This document shows positions 29,855 to 39,455 of a stretch of 64,000 nucleotides of DNA, piece by piece. The stretch is from Streptomyces antibioticus. GTDB lineage: Bacteria; Actinomycetota; Actinomycetes; Streptomycetales; Streptomycetaceae. The notes below the pieces were generated by a model. It was given only the letters and a program-made list of their open reading frames with translations, did no database searches and was not told the origin of the DNA. The position numbers were made by a program, and so were the translations under genes. The stretch's first letter is position 1; each line of letters opens with the position of its first letter. The stretch spans positions 3,226,645 to 3,290,644 of the forward strand of contig NZ_CM007717.1 of NCBI RefSeq assembly GCF_002019855.1, in the 5' to 3' direction.

Positions 29855-30801
29855 AGCACGGCTCCCGCCTCGATCGCGGCTTCCACCTCGGCGGCCGTGG
29901 GCATCGCGGAGGAGCATTCGAGGCGGGAGGCCACGATGGCTCCGGCCGCGTTGGCGTGCCGCATGATCTTCTCCAGGTCCCAGCCCGCGAGCAGGCCGTG
30001 GCAGAGGGAGCCGCCGAAGGCGTCACCGGCGCCGAGCCCGTTGAGGACGTCCACCGGCAGCGGCGGGACCTCGGCGGACTCGCCCGCGCGGTTGACGGCG
30101 AGGACACCCTTGGGGCCCTGCTTGACGACGGCCAGTTCGACGCCGGCGTCCAGCAGCGCCCGGGCGGCGGCCGCGGGCTCGCGCACCCCGGTGGCGACCT
30201 CCACCTCGTCGAGGTTGCCGACGGCGACCGTGGTGTGTTTCAGGGCCTCGGCGTAGAAGGGGCGGGCCGTGTCCGGGTCGGTCCAGAACATGGGGCGCCA
30301 GTCGAGGTCGAAGACGGTGGTGCCCGCCTTGGCGCGGTGGGCGAGCGCCGCGAGGGTCGCCGTCCGGCTGGGCTCCTCGCTCAGGCCGGTGCCGGTCACC
30401 CAGAAGATCCGGGTGTCGCGGACCGCGTCGAGGTCCAGCTCATGGGCGTCGATCTCCAGGTCGGGCGCCTTCGGACGGCGGTAGAAGTACAGCGGGAAGT
30501 CGTCCGGCGGGAAGATCTCGCAGAAGGTGACCGGGGTGGGCAGTCCGGGGACCGGGGTGACCCAGCGGTCGTCGACGCCGAAGCCGCGCAACTCCTCGTG
30601 GAGATAGGTGCCGAAGGGGTCGTCGCCGGTGCGGGTGATCACGGCGGCGGACCGGCCGAGCCGGGCCGCGGCGACGGCGACGTTGGCCGCCGAGCCGCCC
30701 AGGAACTTCCCGAAGGACGTGACCTGGGGCAGGGGCACCCCCGTCTGCAGCGGATAGAGATCTACTCCGATCCGCCCCATGGTGATCAGGTCGTACGCCA
30801 T
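29851..30801 (-). CDS. iolC: 5-dehydro-2-deoxygluconokinase (PfkB family)
   Basis: 316 residues. PfkB sugar kinase: GRIGVDLYPLQ, GGSAANVAVAAARLG near residue 36 and the anion-hole/catalytic GLGAGDAFGGSL near residue 255. IolC phosphorylates 2-deoxy-5-keto-D-gluconate. Probably the first gene of the leftward operon; an ATG with GAAGGGAACT upstream. A leftward TTGACA/TAGAAA promoter and an operator lie upstream. Confidence 0.92.
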   Translation of the reverse strand: MAYDLITMGRIGVDLYPLQTGVPLPQVTSFGKFLGGSAANVAVAAARLGRSAAVITRTGDDPFGTYLHEELRGFGVDDRWVTPVPGLPTPVTFCEIFPPDDFPLYFYRRPKAPDLEIDAHELDLDAVRDTRIFWVTGTGLSEEPSRTATLAALAHRAKAGTTVFDLDWRPMFWTDPDTARPFYAEALKHTTVAVGNLDEVEVATGVREPAAAARALLDAGVELAVVKQGPKGVLAVNRAGESAEVPPLPVDVLNGLGAGDAFGGSLCHGLLAGWDLEKIMRHANAAGAIVASRLECSSAMPTAAEVEAAIEAGAVL

Positions 30802-30869
30802 CGAGTTCCCTTCGTGCCTTCATGCCCTGATGCCTGCGTGGCGGCCCGGCTTCGTCGGGCTCTCACGGC

Positions 30870-30899
30870 TTTCTAGTCCCGTACCGGCGACCCTGTCAA
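30870..30899 (-). promoter_or_regulatory. Promoter of the iolC operon
   Basis: Leftward TTGACA, 18-nt spacer, TAGAAA: a near-consensus vegetative (HrdB-type) promoter about 70 nt before the iolC start. Confidence 0.6.
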
Positions 30900-30904
30900 T
30901 AGTT

Positions 30905-30914
30905 TGTCCAGACA
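30905..30914. promoter_or_regulatory. GntR-type operator between the divergent iol promoters
   Basis: TGTCCAGACA is an inverted repeat TGTC-N2-GACA of the kind bound by GntR/HutC regulators. It is flanked by the leftward -35 (6 nt away) and the rightward -35 (14 nt away), so one bound repressor could block both transcripts. No regulator gene is adjacent. Confidence 0.5.
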
Positions 30915-30927
30915 TTCGGACCAGCCC

Positions 30928-30956
30928 TTGACAGCCCTTCGGAGAGACCGCACGCT
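30928..30956 (+). promoter_or_regulatory. Promoter of the iolE-like gene, possibly leaderless
   Basis: TTGACA, 17 nt, CACGCT (weak -10). The start codon at 30964 lies only 8 nt after the -10 and has no RBS at proper spacing, so the message may begin at the ATG. Confidence 0.45.
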
Positions 30957-30963
30957 GACGGCC

Positions 30964-31881
30964 ATGACGCCGTTGTCACCTCATTCCTCACTTTCCCGCA
31001 TCCGGATCGGATCGGCCCCGGACAGCTGGGGCGTCTGGTTCCCGGACGACCCCGCCCAGGTGCCCTGGTCGCGTTTCCTCGACGAGGTCGCGCAGTCCGG
31101 CTACGAGTGGATCGAGCTGGGCCCCTACGGGTACCTGCCGACCGACCCCGCACTCCTCACCGAGGAGACGGCCAGGCGCGGCCTGAAGGTGTCGGCCGGC
31201 ACCGTCTTCACCGGGCTCCACCACGGCGAGGCGGTCTGGGACAGGACCTGGGCGCATGTCGCGGACAACGCGGCGCTCGCCCAGGCGATGGGCGCGCGGC
31301 ACCTGGTCGTCATCCCGTCCTTCTGGCGGGACGACAAGACCGGCGAGGTGCTGGAACCCGACACCCTCACGCCCGAGCAGTGGCGCAACCTCACCACGCT
31401 GACCGAGCGGCTGGGCAGGGAGGTGCGGGAGCGGTACGGGCTGAAGATCGTCGTGCACCCGCACGCCGACACCCACATCGACAGCGAGGAGAACGTCGCC
31501 CGCTTCCTCGACGGCACCGACTCCGACCTCGTGTCGCTGTGCCTGGACACCGGGCACTACGCCTACTGCGGCGGCGACAGCGTGAAGCTGATCGAGACGT
31601 ACGGGGAGCGCATCGGATACCTGCACCTCAAGCAGGTGGACCCGGAGATCCTGGCCGACGTGCGGGCCAAGGGCACGCCGTTCGGACCGGCGGTGGCGCA
31701 GGGCGTGATGTGCGAGCCGCCGCGCGGGGTGCCGGAGCTGGGGCCGGTGCTGGATGCCGCGCAGCGGTTGGGGGTGGAGTTGTTCGCGATCGTGGAGCAG
31801 GACATGTATCCGTGCGAGCCGGACGCGCCGTTGCCCATTGCTCGGCGGACTCGGGCGTTTCTGCGGTCCTGCGGGGCGTAG
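30964..31881 (+). CDS. TIM-barrel sugar isomerase/epimerase, probable inosose dehydratase (IolE-like)
   Basis: 305 residues of the AP-endonuclease-2/xylose-isomerase barrel family (PF01261). Metal ligands are visible in the order expected: GSAPDSWGVWF and EWIELGPYGYLP near the N-terminus, VVHPHADTHIDSEEN, CLDTGHYAYCGGD, YLHLKQVDP and FAIVEQDMYP. Divergent from the iolC operon, it most likely supplies inosose dehydratase (water loss from scyllo-inosose), which the pathway needs and the other strand lacks. IolH or another isomerase role is possible. ATG chosen at MTPLSPHSS; upstream starts overlap the promoter. Confidence 0.75.
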   Translation: MTPLSPHSSLSRIRIGSAPDSWGVWFPDDPAQVPWSRFLDEVAQSGYEWIELGPYGYLPTDPALLTEETARRGLKVSAGTVFTGLHHGEAVWDRTWAHVADNAALAQAMGARHLVVIPSFWRDDKTGEVLEPDTLTPEQWRNLTTLTERLGREVRERYGLKIVVHPHADTHIDSEENVARFLDGTDSDLVSLCLDTGHYAYCGGDSVKLIETYGERIGYLHLKQVDPEILADVRAKGTPFGPAVAQGVMCEPPRGVPELGPVLDAAQRLGVELFAIVEQDMYPCEPDAPLPIARRTRAFLRSCGA

Positions 31882-31917
31882 TCCTCCGGGAGCGGGACAG
31901 GGGTGGGGGGTGCCTGT

Positions 31918-31985
31918 CGGGTGCCGGGTGCGGGTTGTTCGTGGCTGGTCGCGCAGTTTCCCGCGCCCCTTCGGGGGGGTGCTGT
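31918..31985. repeat. Dispersed Streptomyces intergenic repeat with hairpin
   Basis: The segment around GCGGGTTGTTCGTGGCTGGT followed by CGCGCAGTTTCCCGCGCCCC resembles, from memory, a short sequence scattered through many Streptomyces intergenic regions. CCCCTTCGGGG at its right end can fold and may act as terminator of the iolE-like gene. Confidence 0.55.
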
Positions 31986-32224
31986 GGCCGCTTGTCAAAG
32001 GGGCTCGCTTGGGGGCGTTTGTGTCACTTGCGTCACGAAAGCTCGCTTTCTGTCACCGATGTCTCGGCTACGCGGGTCCTCCGCCACGTGCCGTCAACAG
32101 GCGCTTCCGGAGGGTCACCACCCGTCGTTCACCGGGCACAGCCCAGGTGATCGCCAGCGCAGCGCCGGGCTCCCCCGGGCGGCCTCCCGGCCGCCGCCCC
32201 CGCGCGCGCAGGGAGGTGCGCCTC

Positions 32225-32425
32225 ATGACCGACCGAAGGCTCTGGTCCTACAAGGAGATCGCGGCCCACATCAGGGTGCAGCCGGACACCGTACGGTCCT
32301 ACCGCAAGCACGGGCTGCTGCCGCCGCCCGACCATGTCGAGGGCGGCAAGCCCTACTGGTACGCCGACACCGTCCGCGCCTGGGTCGCCTCCCGACCGGG
32401 CAACCGGGGTCGCCGGCTGGAGTGA
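32225..32425 (+). CDS. Small HTH protein (MerR/AlpA-like)
   Basis: 66 residues, ATG with GGGAGGTG upstream. WSYKEIAAHIRVQPDTVRSYRKHGLLPPPDHVEGGKPYW is a winged-helix start of the MerR/HTH_17 type, with residues about 7-50 forming the whole domain. No effector domain follows, so it could bind DNA as an excisionase-like or accessory regulator. The upstream region has three close GTCAC elements and a GAAAGC-TC-GCTTTC palindrome at 32037-32050, possibly its own binding sites. Target unknown. Confidence 0.8.
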   Translation: MTDRRLWSYKEIAAHIRVQPDTVRSYRKHGLLPPPDHVEGGKPYWYADTVRAWVASRPGNRGRRLE

Positions 32426-32440
32426 CCGGGCGGTGCCCCG

Positions 32441-32480
32441 AGGGGAGGGCCCATGCCGAGCGCGGCGTGGGCCCTCCCCT
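32441..32480. terminator. Bidirectional terminator between convergent genes
   Basis: AGGGGAGGGCCCA and its complement form a 13-bp stem with a 14-nt loop between the HTH gene stop and the convergent dehydrogenase stop. Confidence 0.8.
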
Positions 32481-32494
32481 TCCGCTTTCCCCGC

Positions 32495-33538
32495 TCAGCT
32501 CCAGGGCTCGATGACGGTCACTCCGGCGCCCGGCGCCGTCCCCATCGCCGCCAGTGCCTCCGGTACGGCGTCCAGGGTGATCGTCGAGGTCACCAGCAGG
32601 TCGGGGCGGAGCACCCCGGAGCGGACCGCCTCCAGCATCGCCGGGTAGGTGTGCGCGGCCATGCCGTGACTGCCCAGGATCTCCAGTTCCAGGGCGACGA
32701 CGCGGGCCATCGGGACGGCGGTCGTGCCGTCGGCCGAGGGCAGCAGGCCCACCTGGACGTGCCGGCCCCGGCGGCGCAGGCCGTTCACCGAGGCGGCGCA
32801 GGTGGCCGGGGAGCCGAGGGCGTCGAGCGAGAGATGCGCGCCGCCGCCGGTCAGCTCACGCACCGCCGCCGCCGTGTCCGGCACGGTCCCGGCGTCCACG
32901 CACTCCGCCGCGCCGAACCTCCGGGCCAGGTCGAGGGCGCGCGGGGAGACGTCCACGGCGATCACCCGCGCCCCGCTCGCCGCCGCGATCATCACCGCGG
33001 ACAGGCCCACCCCGCCGCAGCCGTGCACCGCGACCCACTCCCCCGCCGCGACCCGGCCCTGCCGTACGACCGCCCGGAACGCGGTGGCGAACCGGCAGCC
33101 CAGGGAGGCGGCGGTGGCGCTGGAGAGGTCCTCGGGGACGGCCACCAGATTGACGTCGGCGTGGTCCAGGGCGACGAACTGGGCGAAGGAGCCCCAGTGG
33201 GTGAACCCGGGCTGGGTCTGGCGCTCGCACACCTGGTGGTCGCCGGCCGCGCAGGACGGGCAGCTTCCGCAGCCGCAGACGAAGGGGACGGTGACCCGGT
33301 CGCCGACTCGCCAGCCGGTGACGGCCGGGCCCGCCTCCTCGACGACCCCGGCGAGTTCATGCCCGGGGACGTGCGGGAGGGCGATGTCCGGGTCGTGGCC
33401 CATCCAGCCGTGCCAGTCGCTGCGGCACAGGCCGGTCGCCTCGACCCGGACGACCACTCCGTGGGGAGCGGGCCGGGGGTCGGGGACCTCCCGCACCTCG
33501 GCCGGCTCGCCGTACCGCTCGAAGACCACTACCCGCAT
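32495..33538 (-). CDS. Zinc-dependent alcohol dehydrogenase family protein
   Basis: 347 residues. MDR family with both zinc sites: catalytic Cys/His in [13 protein letters not shown] and PGHELAGVV, and four structural cysteines in [20 protein letters not shown](P)-binding region [18 protein letters not shown]. Class is that of zinc alcohol dehydrogenases acting on alcohols or polyols; the substrate is not given by sequence. The start ATG follows an AAGGAG-type RBS. Upstream lies the MMPL gene, 66 nt away, so they may be co-transcribed. Confidence 0.9.
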   Translation of the reverse strand: MRVVVFERYGEPAEVREVPDPRPAPHGVVVRVEATGLCRSDWHGWMGHDPDIALPHVPGHELAGVVEEAGPAVTGWRVGDRVTVPFVCGCGSCPSCAAGDHQVCERQTQPGFTHWGSFAQFVALDHADVNLVAVPEDLSSATAASLGCRFATAFRAVVRQGRVAAGEWVAVHGCGGVGLSAVMIAAASGARVIAVDVSPRALDLARRFGAAECVDAGTVPDTAAAVRELTGGGAHLSLDALGSPATCAASVNGLRRRGRHVQVGLLPSADGTTAVPMARVVALELEILGSHGMAAHTYPAMLEAVRSGVLRPDLLVTSTITLDAVPEALAAMGTAPGAGVTVIEPWS

Positions 33539-33603
33539 CCACGGCTCCTTCTCGGCCCGCCCGAGGCGGCTCTGTCCTCCCGCCCCGGAGATCACCGAGC
33601 ACG

Positions 33604-35880
33604 CTAACCGCGCGTGGTGGCCTTGTCCCGTGTCTCCTCGGTCTCCCCCACTTCCTCGCGGGGCTCTTCGCCGGATATCTCCTCGGCCGGGGCCGTCGGG
33701 CCGCCCTCGCTCACGCCGAACCGGTCGTGGAAGCGGCGCAGGGGGGCCGGGGCCCACCAGGTGGCGCGGCCGGTGAGGCGCATGATCGCCGGGACCAGGA
33801 GGCTGCGGACCACCATCGCGTCCATCACGACCGCCAGGGCGATGCCCAGGCCGAGCATCTTGGTGTTGGTGACCCGGGAGGTGCCGATCGCGACCATCAC
33901 CACGGCCAGGATGACCGCCGCCGCCGTGATCAGACCGCCGGTGCGGGTCAGGCCGAGCCGGACCGCGCGGTCGTGGTCGCCGGTGCGGTCGTACTCCTCC
34001 TTGATGCGGGAGAGCAGGAACACGCCGTAGTCCATGGAGAGACCGAAGGCGACGCAGAACATCAGCACCGGCAGGGTGGTCTCGATGGAACCGGGGCTGG
34101 TGAAGCCGAGCAGGCCGGAGAGATGGCCGTCCTGGAAGACCCAGACCACCGCGCCGAACATCGCCGTCAGGCTGAGGGCGTTGAGCAGCACCGCCTGGAG
34201 CGGGACGAGCACGCTGCCGGTGAGGAGGAAGACCAGGAGCAGGGTGACGATCGCGATGAAGGCCAGTGCCCAGGGCAGTTGGGCGCCGATGGCGTGCTTG
34301 GAGTCGACCAGGACGGCCGCCGTGCCGGTCACCTTGGTGTCGAACGGGGCCTTCGTGGCGCGCAGGTCGCCGACCAGGCTCTGCGCCGCCTCGTCCACCG
34401 ACTCGCCGTCGGGCAGGACCGTGAAGTACGCCTTGTCGCCGTTGACCAGCGGGCCGTCGACCCGGACCACCTCGGGGAGCGCCGCGATCCGCTGCTTGTA
34501 GTCCGCGTACTGGGCCGGAGTGGCGCTGCCCTCGGCCAGGATCTCCAGACCGCCGCCCGGACTGCCCGGGAAGCCGTCCCTGATGTGCTGCTGGACGACA
34601 TGGGACTCGGCGGAGGAGGGGAGCTGGCGGTCGTCCGCGGTGCCGAACTTCACGCCCAGGAAGGGCAGTCCGAGCAGGACGAGGACGGCCGTGGTGCCGA
34701 GGGCGAAGAAGGGGGCCCGGCGCATGACCAGGTCCGCGGTGCGGCCCCAGCCCTTGCCGCCCTCCTCGGGGGCCGAGGCCGTGGTGGCGTCCGGCGTCTC
34801 GGCGCGGTTTCTGCGGAAGGCACGCCGCAGGTCGAGCGCGTTGACCCGGTCGCCGAGCAGGACGAGGGCCGCCGGGAGCAGGATCAGGGCGGCCGCGGCG
34901 GCCAGCAGGACCACCGCCATGCCCGCGTAGGCGAAGGAGCGCAGGAAGTACTGGGGGAAGACGAGCATCGCGGCGAGCGACACCGCGACCGTGAGCGCGG
35001 AGAACAGCACCGTGCGGCCGGCGGTGCGCAGGGTGGTGCCGATGGCGGTCCGCGAGTCGGCGCCGGCGGCAAGTTCCTCGCGGAAGCGGCGGACGATGAA
35101 CAGCGCGTAGTCGACGGCGAGGCCGAGGCCCAGTGCCGTGGTGAGGTTCATCGCGAAGACGGACACGTCGGTGAAGGCCGTCAGACCGCTGAGGATGGCG
35201 TTGGTGCCGAGGATGGCGACGATGCCGATGCCCAGCGGCAGCAGGGCGGCGACCGCGCTGCCGAAGACCATCACCAGCAGGATCAGCGTGATCGGCAGGG
35301 CGATCAGCTCGGCGCGGACCAGATCCTCCTGGATGGTGGTCTGCATCTCGTGCCGCACGGCGACGATGCCGCCGATCTTCACCTCCACCGGGCCGTGCGC
35401 CCCGCGGTAGGAGGGGGCGATGCGGTCGAGGGTCTCGCCCATCGCCTTCTCGTCGCCGGTGATCCGGGCCGCTATCAGCGCCTCGTGACCGTCGGTGGCG
35501 CGCAGGGCGGGGGCCGCGGCGGGATCGGCCCGCCAGTAGGAGCCGACGCCGACGACACCGGGCTCGGCGGCGAGCCGCTCGGTCAGCCGGTTCGCCTCGG
35601 CCGCCACCGCGGGGTCGTCCACCGAGGCGCCGCCCGCGCCGACCAGCAGCACGAGGTTGGGCTGGGAGTCGGGGAACGCCCGCTCCAGGGCCCGGGTCGC
35701 GTACGTCGACTCGGCGTCGGGGTCCTCCCAGCCGCCGCTGCCGAGCCGGTCGGCGACACCGCTGCCGGCCAGCACCGCGAGGGCGGTGAGCACCAGGGCG
35801 GCGAGCAGCGACAGCCTCGGCCGGGCGGTCACGAAGCGGGTCCAGCCCCCGACACGGGGTGTGCGGTTGACTTCGGTCAT
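33604..35880 (-). CDS. MMPL/RND-family transporter
   Basis: 758 residues. Two repeats of one helix, a large extracytoplasmic domain and five helices. Typical MMPL sequences: [46 protein letters not shown] in the first half and [22 protein letters not shown] in the second. Actinobacterial MMPL proteins export lipids or small molecules. Divergent from a TetR gene, whose operators overlap the leftward promoter, so it is likely induced by its substrate. Substrate unknown. Confidence 0.92.
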   Translation of the reverse strand: MTEVNRTPRVGGWTRFVTARPRLSLLAALVLTALAVLAGSGVADRLGSGGWEDPDAESTYATRALERAFPDSQPNLVLLVGAGGASVDDPAVAAEANRLTERLAAEPGVVGVGSYWRADPAAAPALRATDGHEALIAARITGDEKAMGETLDRIAPSYRGAHGPVEVKIGGIVAVRHEMQTTIQEDLVRAELIALPITLILLVMVFGSAVAALLPLGIGIVAILGTNAILSGLTAFTDVSVFAMNLTTALGLGLAVDYALFIVRRFREELAAGADSRTAIGTTLRTAGRTVLFSALTVAVSLAAMLVFPQYFLRSFAYAGMAVVLLAAAAALILLPAALVLLGDRVNALDLRRAFRRNRAETPDATTASAPEEGGKGWGRTADLVMRRAPFFALGTTAVLVLLGLPFLGVKFGTADDRQLPSSAESHVVQQHIRDGFPGSPGGGLEILAEGSATPAQYADYKQRIAALPEVVRVDGPLVNGDKAYFTVLPDGESVDEAAQSLVGDLRATKAPFDTKVTGTAAVLVDSKHAIGAQLPWALAFIAIVTLLLVFLLTGSVLVPLQAVLLNALSLTAMFGAVVWVFQDGHLSGLLGFTSPGSIETTLPVLMFCVAFGLSMDYGVFLLSRIKEEYDRTGDHDRAVRLGLTRTGGLITAAAVILAVVMVAIGTSRVTNTKMLGLGIALAVVMDAMVVRSLLVPAIMRLTGRATWWAPAPLRRFHDRFGVSEGGPTAPAEEISGEEPREEVGETEETRDKATTRG

Positions 35881-35921
35881 CGTGCGGTGTCCCCTTCACC
35901 TGGCACCATTAACTGAAAACA

Positions 35922-35973
35922 CGAGGGATCGCTCGCATTTCCGTCCGGGACCAGAATGCGAGCGACCGCTCGC
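35922..35973. promoter_or_regulatory. TetR operators between MMPL and TetR genes
   Basis: GCGAGCG-AC-CGCTCGC at 35958-35973 is a perfect 7-bp inverted repeat. A weaker copy, CGAGGGATCGCTCG, lies at 35922-35936 where the leftward -35 should be (leftward -10 near TAATGG at 35907-35912). The two copies share the CGCTCGC half-site. The TetR regulator probably binds both and silences the MMPL gene. Confidence 0.75.
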
Positions 35974-36009
35974 GTTTGTCAATGACGTTCGGAGAGCTGG
36001 GGATAACTC

Positions 36010-36675
36010 GTGCCCGACAACCCGCAGAAGGAACAGCCACGCCGCCGCCAGGCGCGGGGAGAGCGCCGTATCGCACAACTGCTCGAAGCCGCGGCCAGTG
36101 TCTTCTGCTCGACCGGATACACCGCCGCCAGCACCAACGCCATCGCCCGCGAGGCCGGCGTCTCACCGGGCACGCTCTACCAGTTCTTCCCGAACAAGGA
36201 AGCCATCGCGATCGAGCTGGGCGACCGGCTGATGCACGAGATGCGCGAGACCTACGGCGAGGCGCTCGCCCCCGTCGACCCCGCGACACCACTGGAGACC
36301 GCGGTCGGCGCGGCGATCGACCGGTTCATCGCCTTCAACTGCGACCATCCGGTGTTCTTCGCCCTGATGCACGGCCCCGACATCCCCGGCCGCATGGCCG
36401 AGGAGCACGACGCGCTGCACGCCACGCTGCTCTCCCGGATCCAGGACCTGCTCTCCTCGTTCCTGCCCGACGCGCCCGACGCCGAGCTGACCCGGACCGC
36501 GCAGATGTGCCTCGGCGTCTACAAGGCGGGCCTCGAACTGATCCTGGGACACGAGGGCGCCGAACGCGACGCGTATGTGCGGGAGCTGAAGGCCGTGCTC
36601 ATCCGCTACCTGGAGCCGCTGGTGGGCGACCGCCTCGGGATCGCCCCTGGCGCCACCGCCGGGAATACCCCCTAG
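36010..36675 (+). CDS. TetR-family repressor of the MMPL exporter
   Basis: 221 residues, GTG start. N-terminal TetR domain (residues about 14-65): RIAQLLEAAASVFCSTGYTAASTNAIAREAGVSPGTLYQFFPNKEAI. The C-terminal ligand domain has no further recognisable motif. Divergent from the MMPL gene with two operator-like repeats between. Its stop codon lies inside the CsoR operator of the copper genes, so its 3' end and a copper promoter share sequence. Confidence 0.92.
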   Translation: MPDNPQKEQPRRRQARGERRIAQLLEAAASVFCSTGYTAASTNAIAREAGVSPGTLYQFFPNKEAIAIELGDRLMHEMRETYGEALAPVDPATPLETAVGAAIDRFIAFNCDHPVFFALMHGPDIPGRMAEEHDALHATLLSRIQDLLSSFLPDAPDAELTRTAQMCLGVYKAGLELILGHEGAERDAYVRELKAVLIRYLEPLVGDRLGIAPGATAGNTP

Positions 36676-36684
36676 GGGTATAGT
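36665..36684 (+). promoter_or_regulatory. CsoR operator and -10 of the copZ promoter
   Basis: ATACCCCCTAGGGGTAT (36665-36681) is an almost perfect inverted repeat matching CsoR copper-sensor operators (TACCCC..GGGGTA core). The -10 TATAGT (36679-36684) overlaps its right end. Copper-free CsoR bound here would block RNA polymerase. The csoR gene is not in the window. Confidence 0.85.
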
Positions 36685-36749
36685 GTTGTGGAGAGCGGGA
36701 GCCCCTCGCGGGCCCCGACGGCCCCACCTGCCTCCACGAGGAGAACGAC

Positions 36750-36989
36750 ATGACCGCTCAAACCGACACCCCGGGAACCGTCACCGCCGTCTACAAGGTG
36801 ACCGGCATGAGCTGTGGCCACTGCGAGGGCGCGGTCTCCGGTGAGATCTCCGAGCTGCCCGGCGTCAGCTCGGTCAAGGCCGTGGCCTCCACCGGCGAGG
36901 TCACCGTCGTCTCCGCCACCGAACTGGACGAGGCCGCCGTGCGCGCCGCCGTCGACGAGGCCGGCTTCGAGCTGGTCGGCCGGGCCTGA
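36750..36989 (+). CDS. copZ: Copper chaperone (HMA domain)
   Basis: 79 residues, essentially one HMA domain: YKVTGMSCGHCEGAVSGEISELPGV with the Cu(I)-binding MxCxxC, and VVSATELDEAAVRAAVDEAGFEL at the end. It hands Cu(I) to CopA. AGGAGAA precedes the ATG. Follows a CsoR operator and precedes copA by 157 nt. Confidence 0.94.
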   Translation: MTAQTDTPGTVTAVYKVTGMSCGHCEGAVSGEISELPGVSSVKAVASTGEVTVVSATELDEAAVRAAVDEAGFELVGRA

Positions 36990-37145
36990 GGCAGCCGCCG
37001 CGAGCCGCCCAGCCCGCGCCACGCCGAGGCGACCGCCCCCGAGGCGACCCCGAGCACACCCCGAGCACACCCCGAGGCATCCACCGGGCCGTACCGACCA
37101 GCTCATACTGGATCCGTGCGGCCCGGTCCGTTTCCTGGAGTACGC

Positions 37146-39410
37146 ATGACCAGCACCGCCGGCGCCACCACCGCCGCCGAGACCCCGATAGCCGACCCCG
37201 CCGCCGAGGTGGAGCTGCTGATCGGCGGGATGACCTGCGCCTCCTGCGCGGCCCGCGTCGAGAAGAAGCTCAACCGCATGGAGGGCGTCACCGCCACGGT
37301 CAACTACGCCACGGAGAAGGCCCGGGTCAGCTACCCCGCCGGCGTCGAGGTCGCCGACCTGATCGCGACCGTGGTCAAGACCGGCTACACGGCCGAGGAA
37401 CCCGCGCCCGAGCCCACCCCGGCGGACACCGGCACCGACTCCGGCGTGGAGGCCCCCCGGGACCCCGAACTGGCCGCCCTGCGCCACCGGCTCCTGATCT
37501 CGGCCCTGCTCGCCGTACCGGTCGTACTGCTCGCGATGGTGCCCTCCCTCCAGTTCGACAACTGGCAGTGGCTCTCGCTGACGCTCGCCGCGCCCGTGGT
37601 CGTCTGGGGCGGCGCCCCGCTGCACCGGGCCGCGTGGACGAACCTGCGGCACGGCGCCGCCACCATGGACACCCTGGTCTCGGTGGGCACGCTGGCCGCG
37701 CTCGGCTGGTCGCTGTGGGCGCTGTTCTTCGGCGACGCCGGGATGCCCGGCATGCGGCACCCCTTCGAACTCACCGTCTCCCGCACCGACGGCTCCTCCG
37801 CGATCTATCTGGAGGTCGCCGCGGGCGTCACCGTCTTCATCCTGCTCGGCCGCTACCTGGAGGCCCGCTCCAAGCGGCGCGCCGGAGCCGCTCTGCGGGC
37901 CCTGATGGAGATGGGCGCCAAGGACGTCGCCGTCCTGCGGGACGGGCGCGAGACACGGATCCCGGTCGACCGGCTGGCGGTCGGGGACCGGTTCGTCGTA
38001 CGGCCCGGGGAGAAGGTGGCCACCGACGGGACGGTGGTCGAGGGCGTGTCGGCGGTGGACGCGTCGATGCTCACCGGCGAGTCCGTGCCGGTGGACGTCG
38101 GGCCCGGCGACACCGTCACCGGCGCGACCGTCAACGCGGGCGGGCGGCTGGTCGTCGAGGCCACCCGGATCGGCGCCGACACCCGGCTCGCCCGGATGGC
38201 CCGGCTGGTGGAGGACGCGCAGAACGGCAAGGCGCAGGTGCAGCGGCTGGCCGACAGGATCTCCGGGATCTTCGTCCCGGTGGTGCTGCTGATCGCGACC
38301 GCCACCTTCGGCGGCTGGCTCGGCGCGACCGGGGACACGGCCGCCGCGTTCACCGCCGCCGTCGCCGTGCTGATCATCGCCTGCCCCTGCGCCCTGGGGC
38401 TCGCCACGCCCACCGCGCTGATGGTCGGCACCGGCCGCGGCGCCCAGCTCGGCATCCTCATCAAGGGCCCCGAGGTCCTGGAGTCCACCCGGCGCGTCGA
38501 CACGGTCGTCCTGGACAAGACCGGCACCGTCACCACCGGCCGGATGACCCTCCAGACGGTGTACGCCGCCGAGGGCACCGACGAGCGGGAGCTGCTGCGG
38601 CTCGCGGGCGCCCTGGAGCACGCCTCCGAACACCCGGTGGCACAGGCGGTGGCCGCGGCCGCCGTGGAGAACGGTCCGCTGCCGGCGGCCGAGCACTTCG
38701 AGAACGTGCCCGGACGCGGCGTGCGCGGACGCGTCGAGGGACACGAGGTCGCCGTGGGGCGCCTCTTCGACAGCCTCCCGGCCGAGCTGGCCCGCGCCCG
38801 CGACGAGGCCGAGCGGGACGGTCGTACGGCCGTCGTCGTCGGGTGGGACGGCGAGGCGCGCGGGGTGCTCGCGGTCGCCGACGCGGTCAAGGAGACCAGC
38901 CCCGAGGCGGTGCGCGCCCTGCGTGCGCTGGGGCTCACGCCGGTGCTGCTGACCGGGGACAACCGGGCCGTCGCGGAGTCGGTGGCCCGGGCCGTGGGCA
39001 TCGACGAGGTGATCGCCGAGGTGCTGCCCGAGGACAAGGTCGCCGAGGTCCGGCGGCTCCAGGGCGAGGGCCGGGTGGTCGCGATGGTCGGCGACGGCGT
39101 GAACGACGCGGCCGCGCTGGCCGCCGCCGATCTGGGGCTCGCGATGGGCACCGGGACGGACGCGGCGATCGAGGCGAGCGATCTGACGCTGGTGCGCGGG
39201 GATCTGCGGGTGGCCGCGGACGCCATCCGGCTGTCGCGGCGGACGCTGGCGACGATCAAGGGCAATCTGGTCTGGGCGTTCGGATACAACGTGGCCGCGC
39301 TGCCGCTGGCCGCGGCCGGACTGCTCAACCCGATGATCGCGGGCGCGACGATGGCGTTCTCGTCGGTGTTCGTGGTGACCAACAGTCTGCGGCTGCGGTC
39401 CTTCCGGTAA
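37146..39410 (+). CDS. copA: Copper-translocating P1B-type ATPase
   Basis: 754 residues. N-terminal HMA domain with [15 protein letters not shown]; eight-helix membrane part with the Cu-site CPC in [13 protein letters not shown]; phosphorylation site [18 protein letters not shown] (P1B-specific HP); hinge [10 protein letters not shown]. This is a complete Cu(I) export ATPase. The chaperone copZ upstream donates copper. The last residues end LRSFR, followed by a hairpin. The ATG at MTSTAG has no strong RBS. Confidence 0.95.
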   Translation: MTSTAGATTAAETPIADPAAEVELLIGGMTCASCAARVEKKLNRMEGVTATVNYATEKARVSYPAGVEVADLIATVVKTGYTAEEPAPEPTPADTGTDSGVEAPRDPELAALRHRLLISALLAVPVVLLAMVPSLQFDNWQWLSLTLAAPVVVWGGAPLHRAAWTNLRHGAATMDTLVSVGTLAALGWSLWALFFGDAGMPGMRHPFELTVSRTDGSSAIYLEVAAGVTVFILLGRYLEARSKRRAGAALRALMEMGAKDVAVLRDGRETRIPVDRLAVGDRFVVRPGEKVATDGTVVEGVSAVDASMLTGESVPVDVGPGDTVTGATVNAGGRLVVEATRIGADTRLARMARLVEDAQNGKAQVQRLADRISGIFVPVVLLIATATFGGWLGATGDTAAAFTAAVAVLIIACPCALGLATPTALMVGTGRGAQLGILIKGPEVLESTRRVDTVVLDKTGTVTTGRMTLQTVYAAEGTDERELLRLAGALEHASEHPVAQAVAAAAVENGPLPAAEHFENVPGRGVRGRVEGHEVAVGRLFDSLPAELARARDEAERDGRTAVVVGWDGEARGVLAVADAVKETSPEAVRALRALGLTPVLLTGDNRAVAESVARAVGIDEVIAEVLPEDKVAEVRRLQGEGRVVAMVGDGVNDAAALAAADLGLAMGTGTDAAIEASDLTLVRGDLRVAADAIRLSRRTLATIKGNLVWAFGYNVAALPLAAAGLLNPMIAGATMAFSSVFVVTNSLRLRSFR

Positions 39411-39420
39411 CAGTCCGGTA

Positions 39421-39447
39421 AGGGGGGACGTTTACGTCAGACCCCCT
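39421..39447 (+). terminator. Stem-loop terminator after copA
   Basis: AGGGGG and CCCCCT form an outer stem that encloses GACGT-TT-ACGTC, giving one long interrupted hairpin 10 nt past the copA stop. Confidence 0.7.
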
Positions 39448-39455
39448 GGAGTCCA

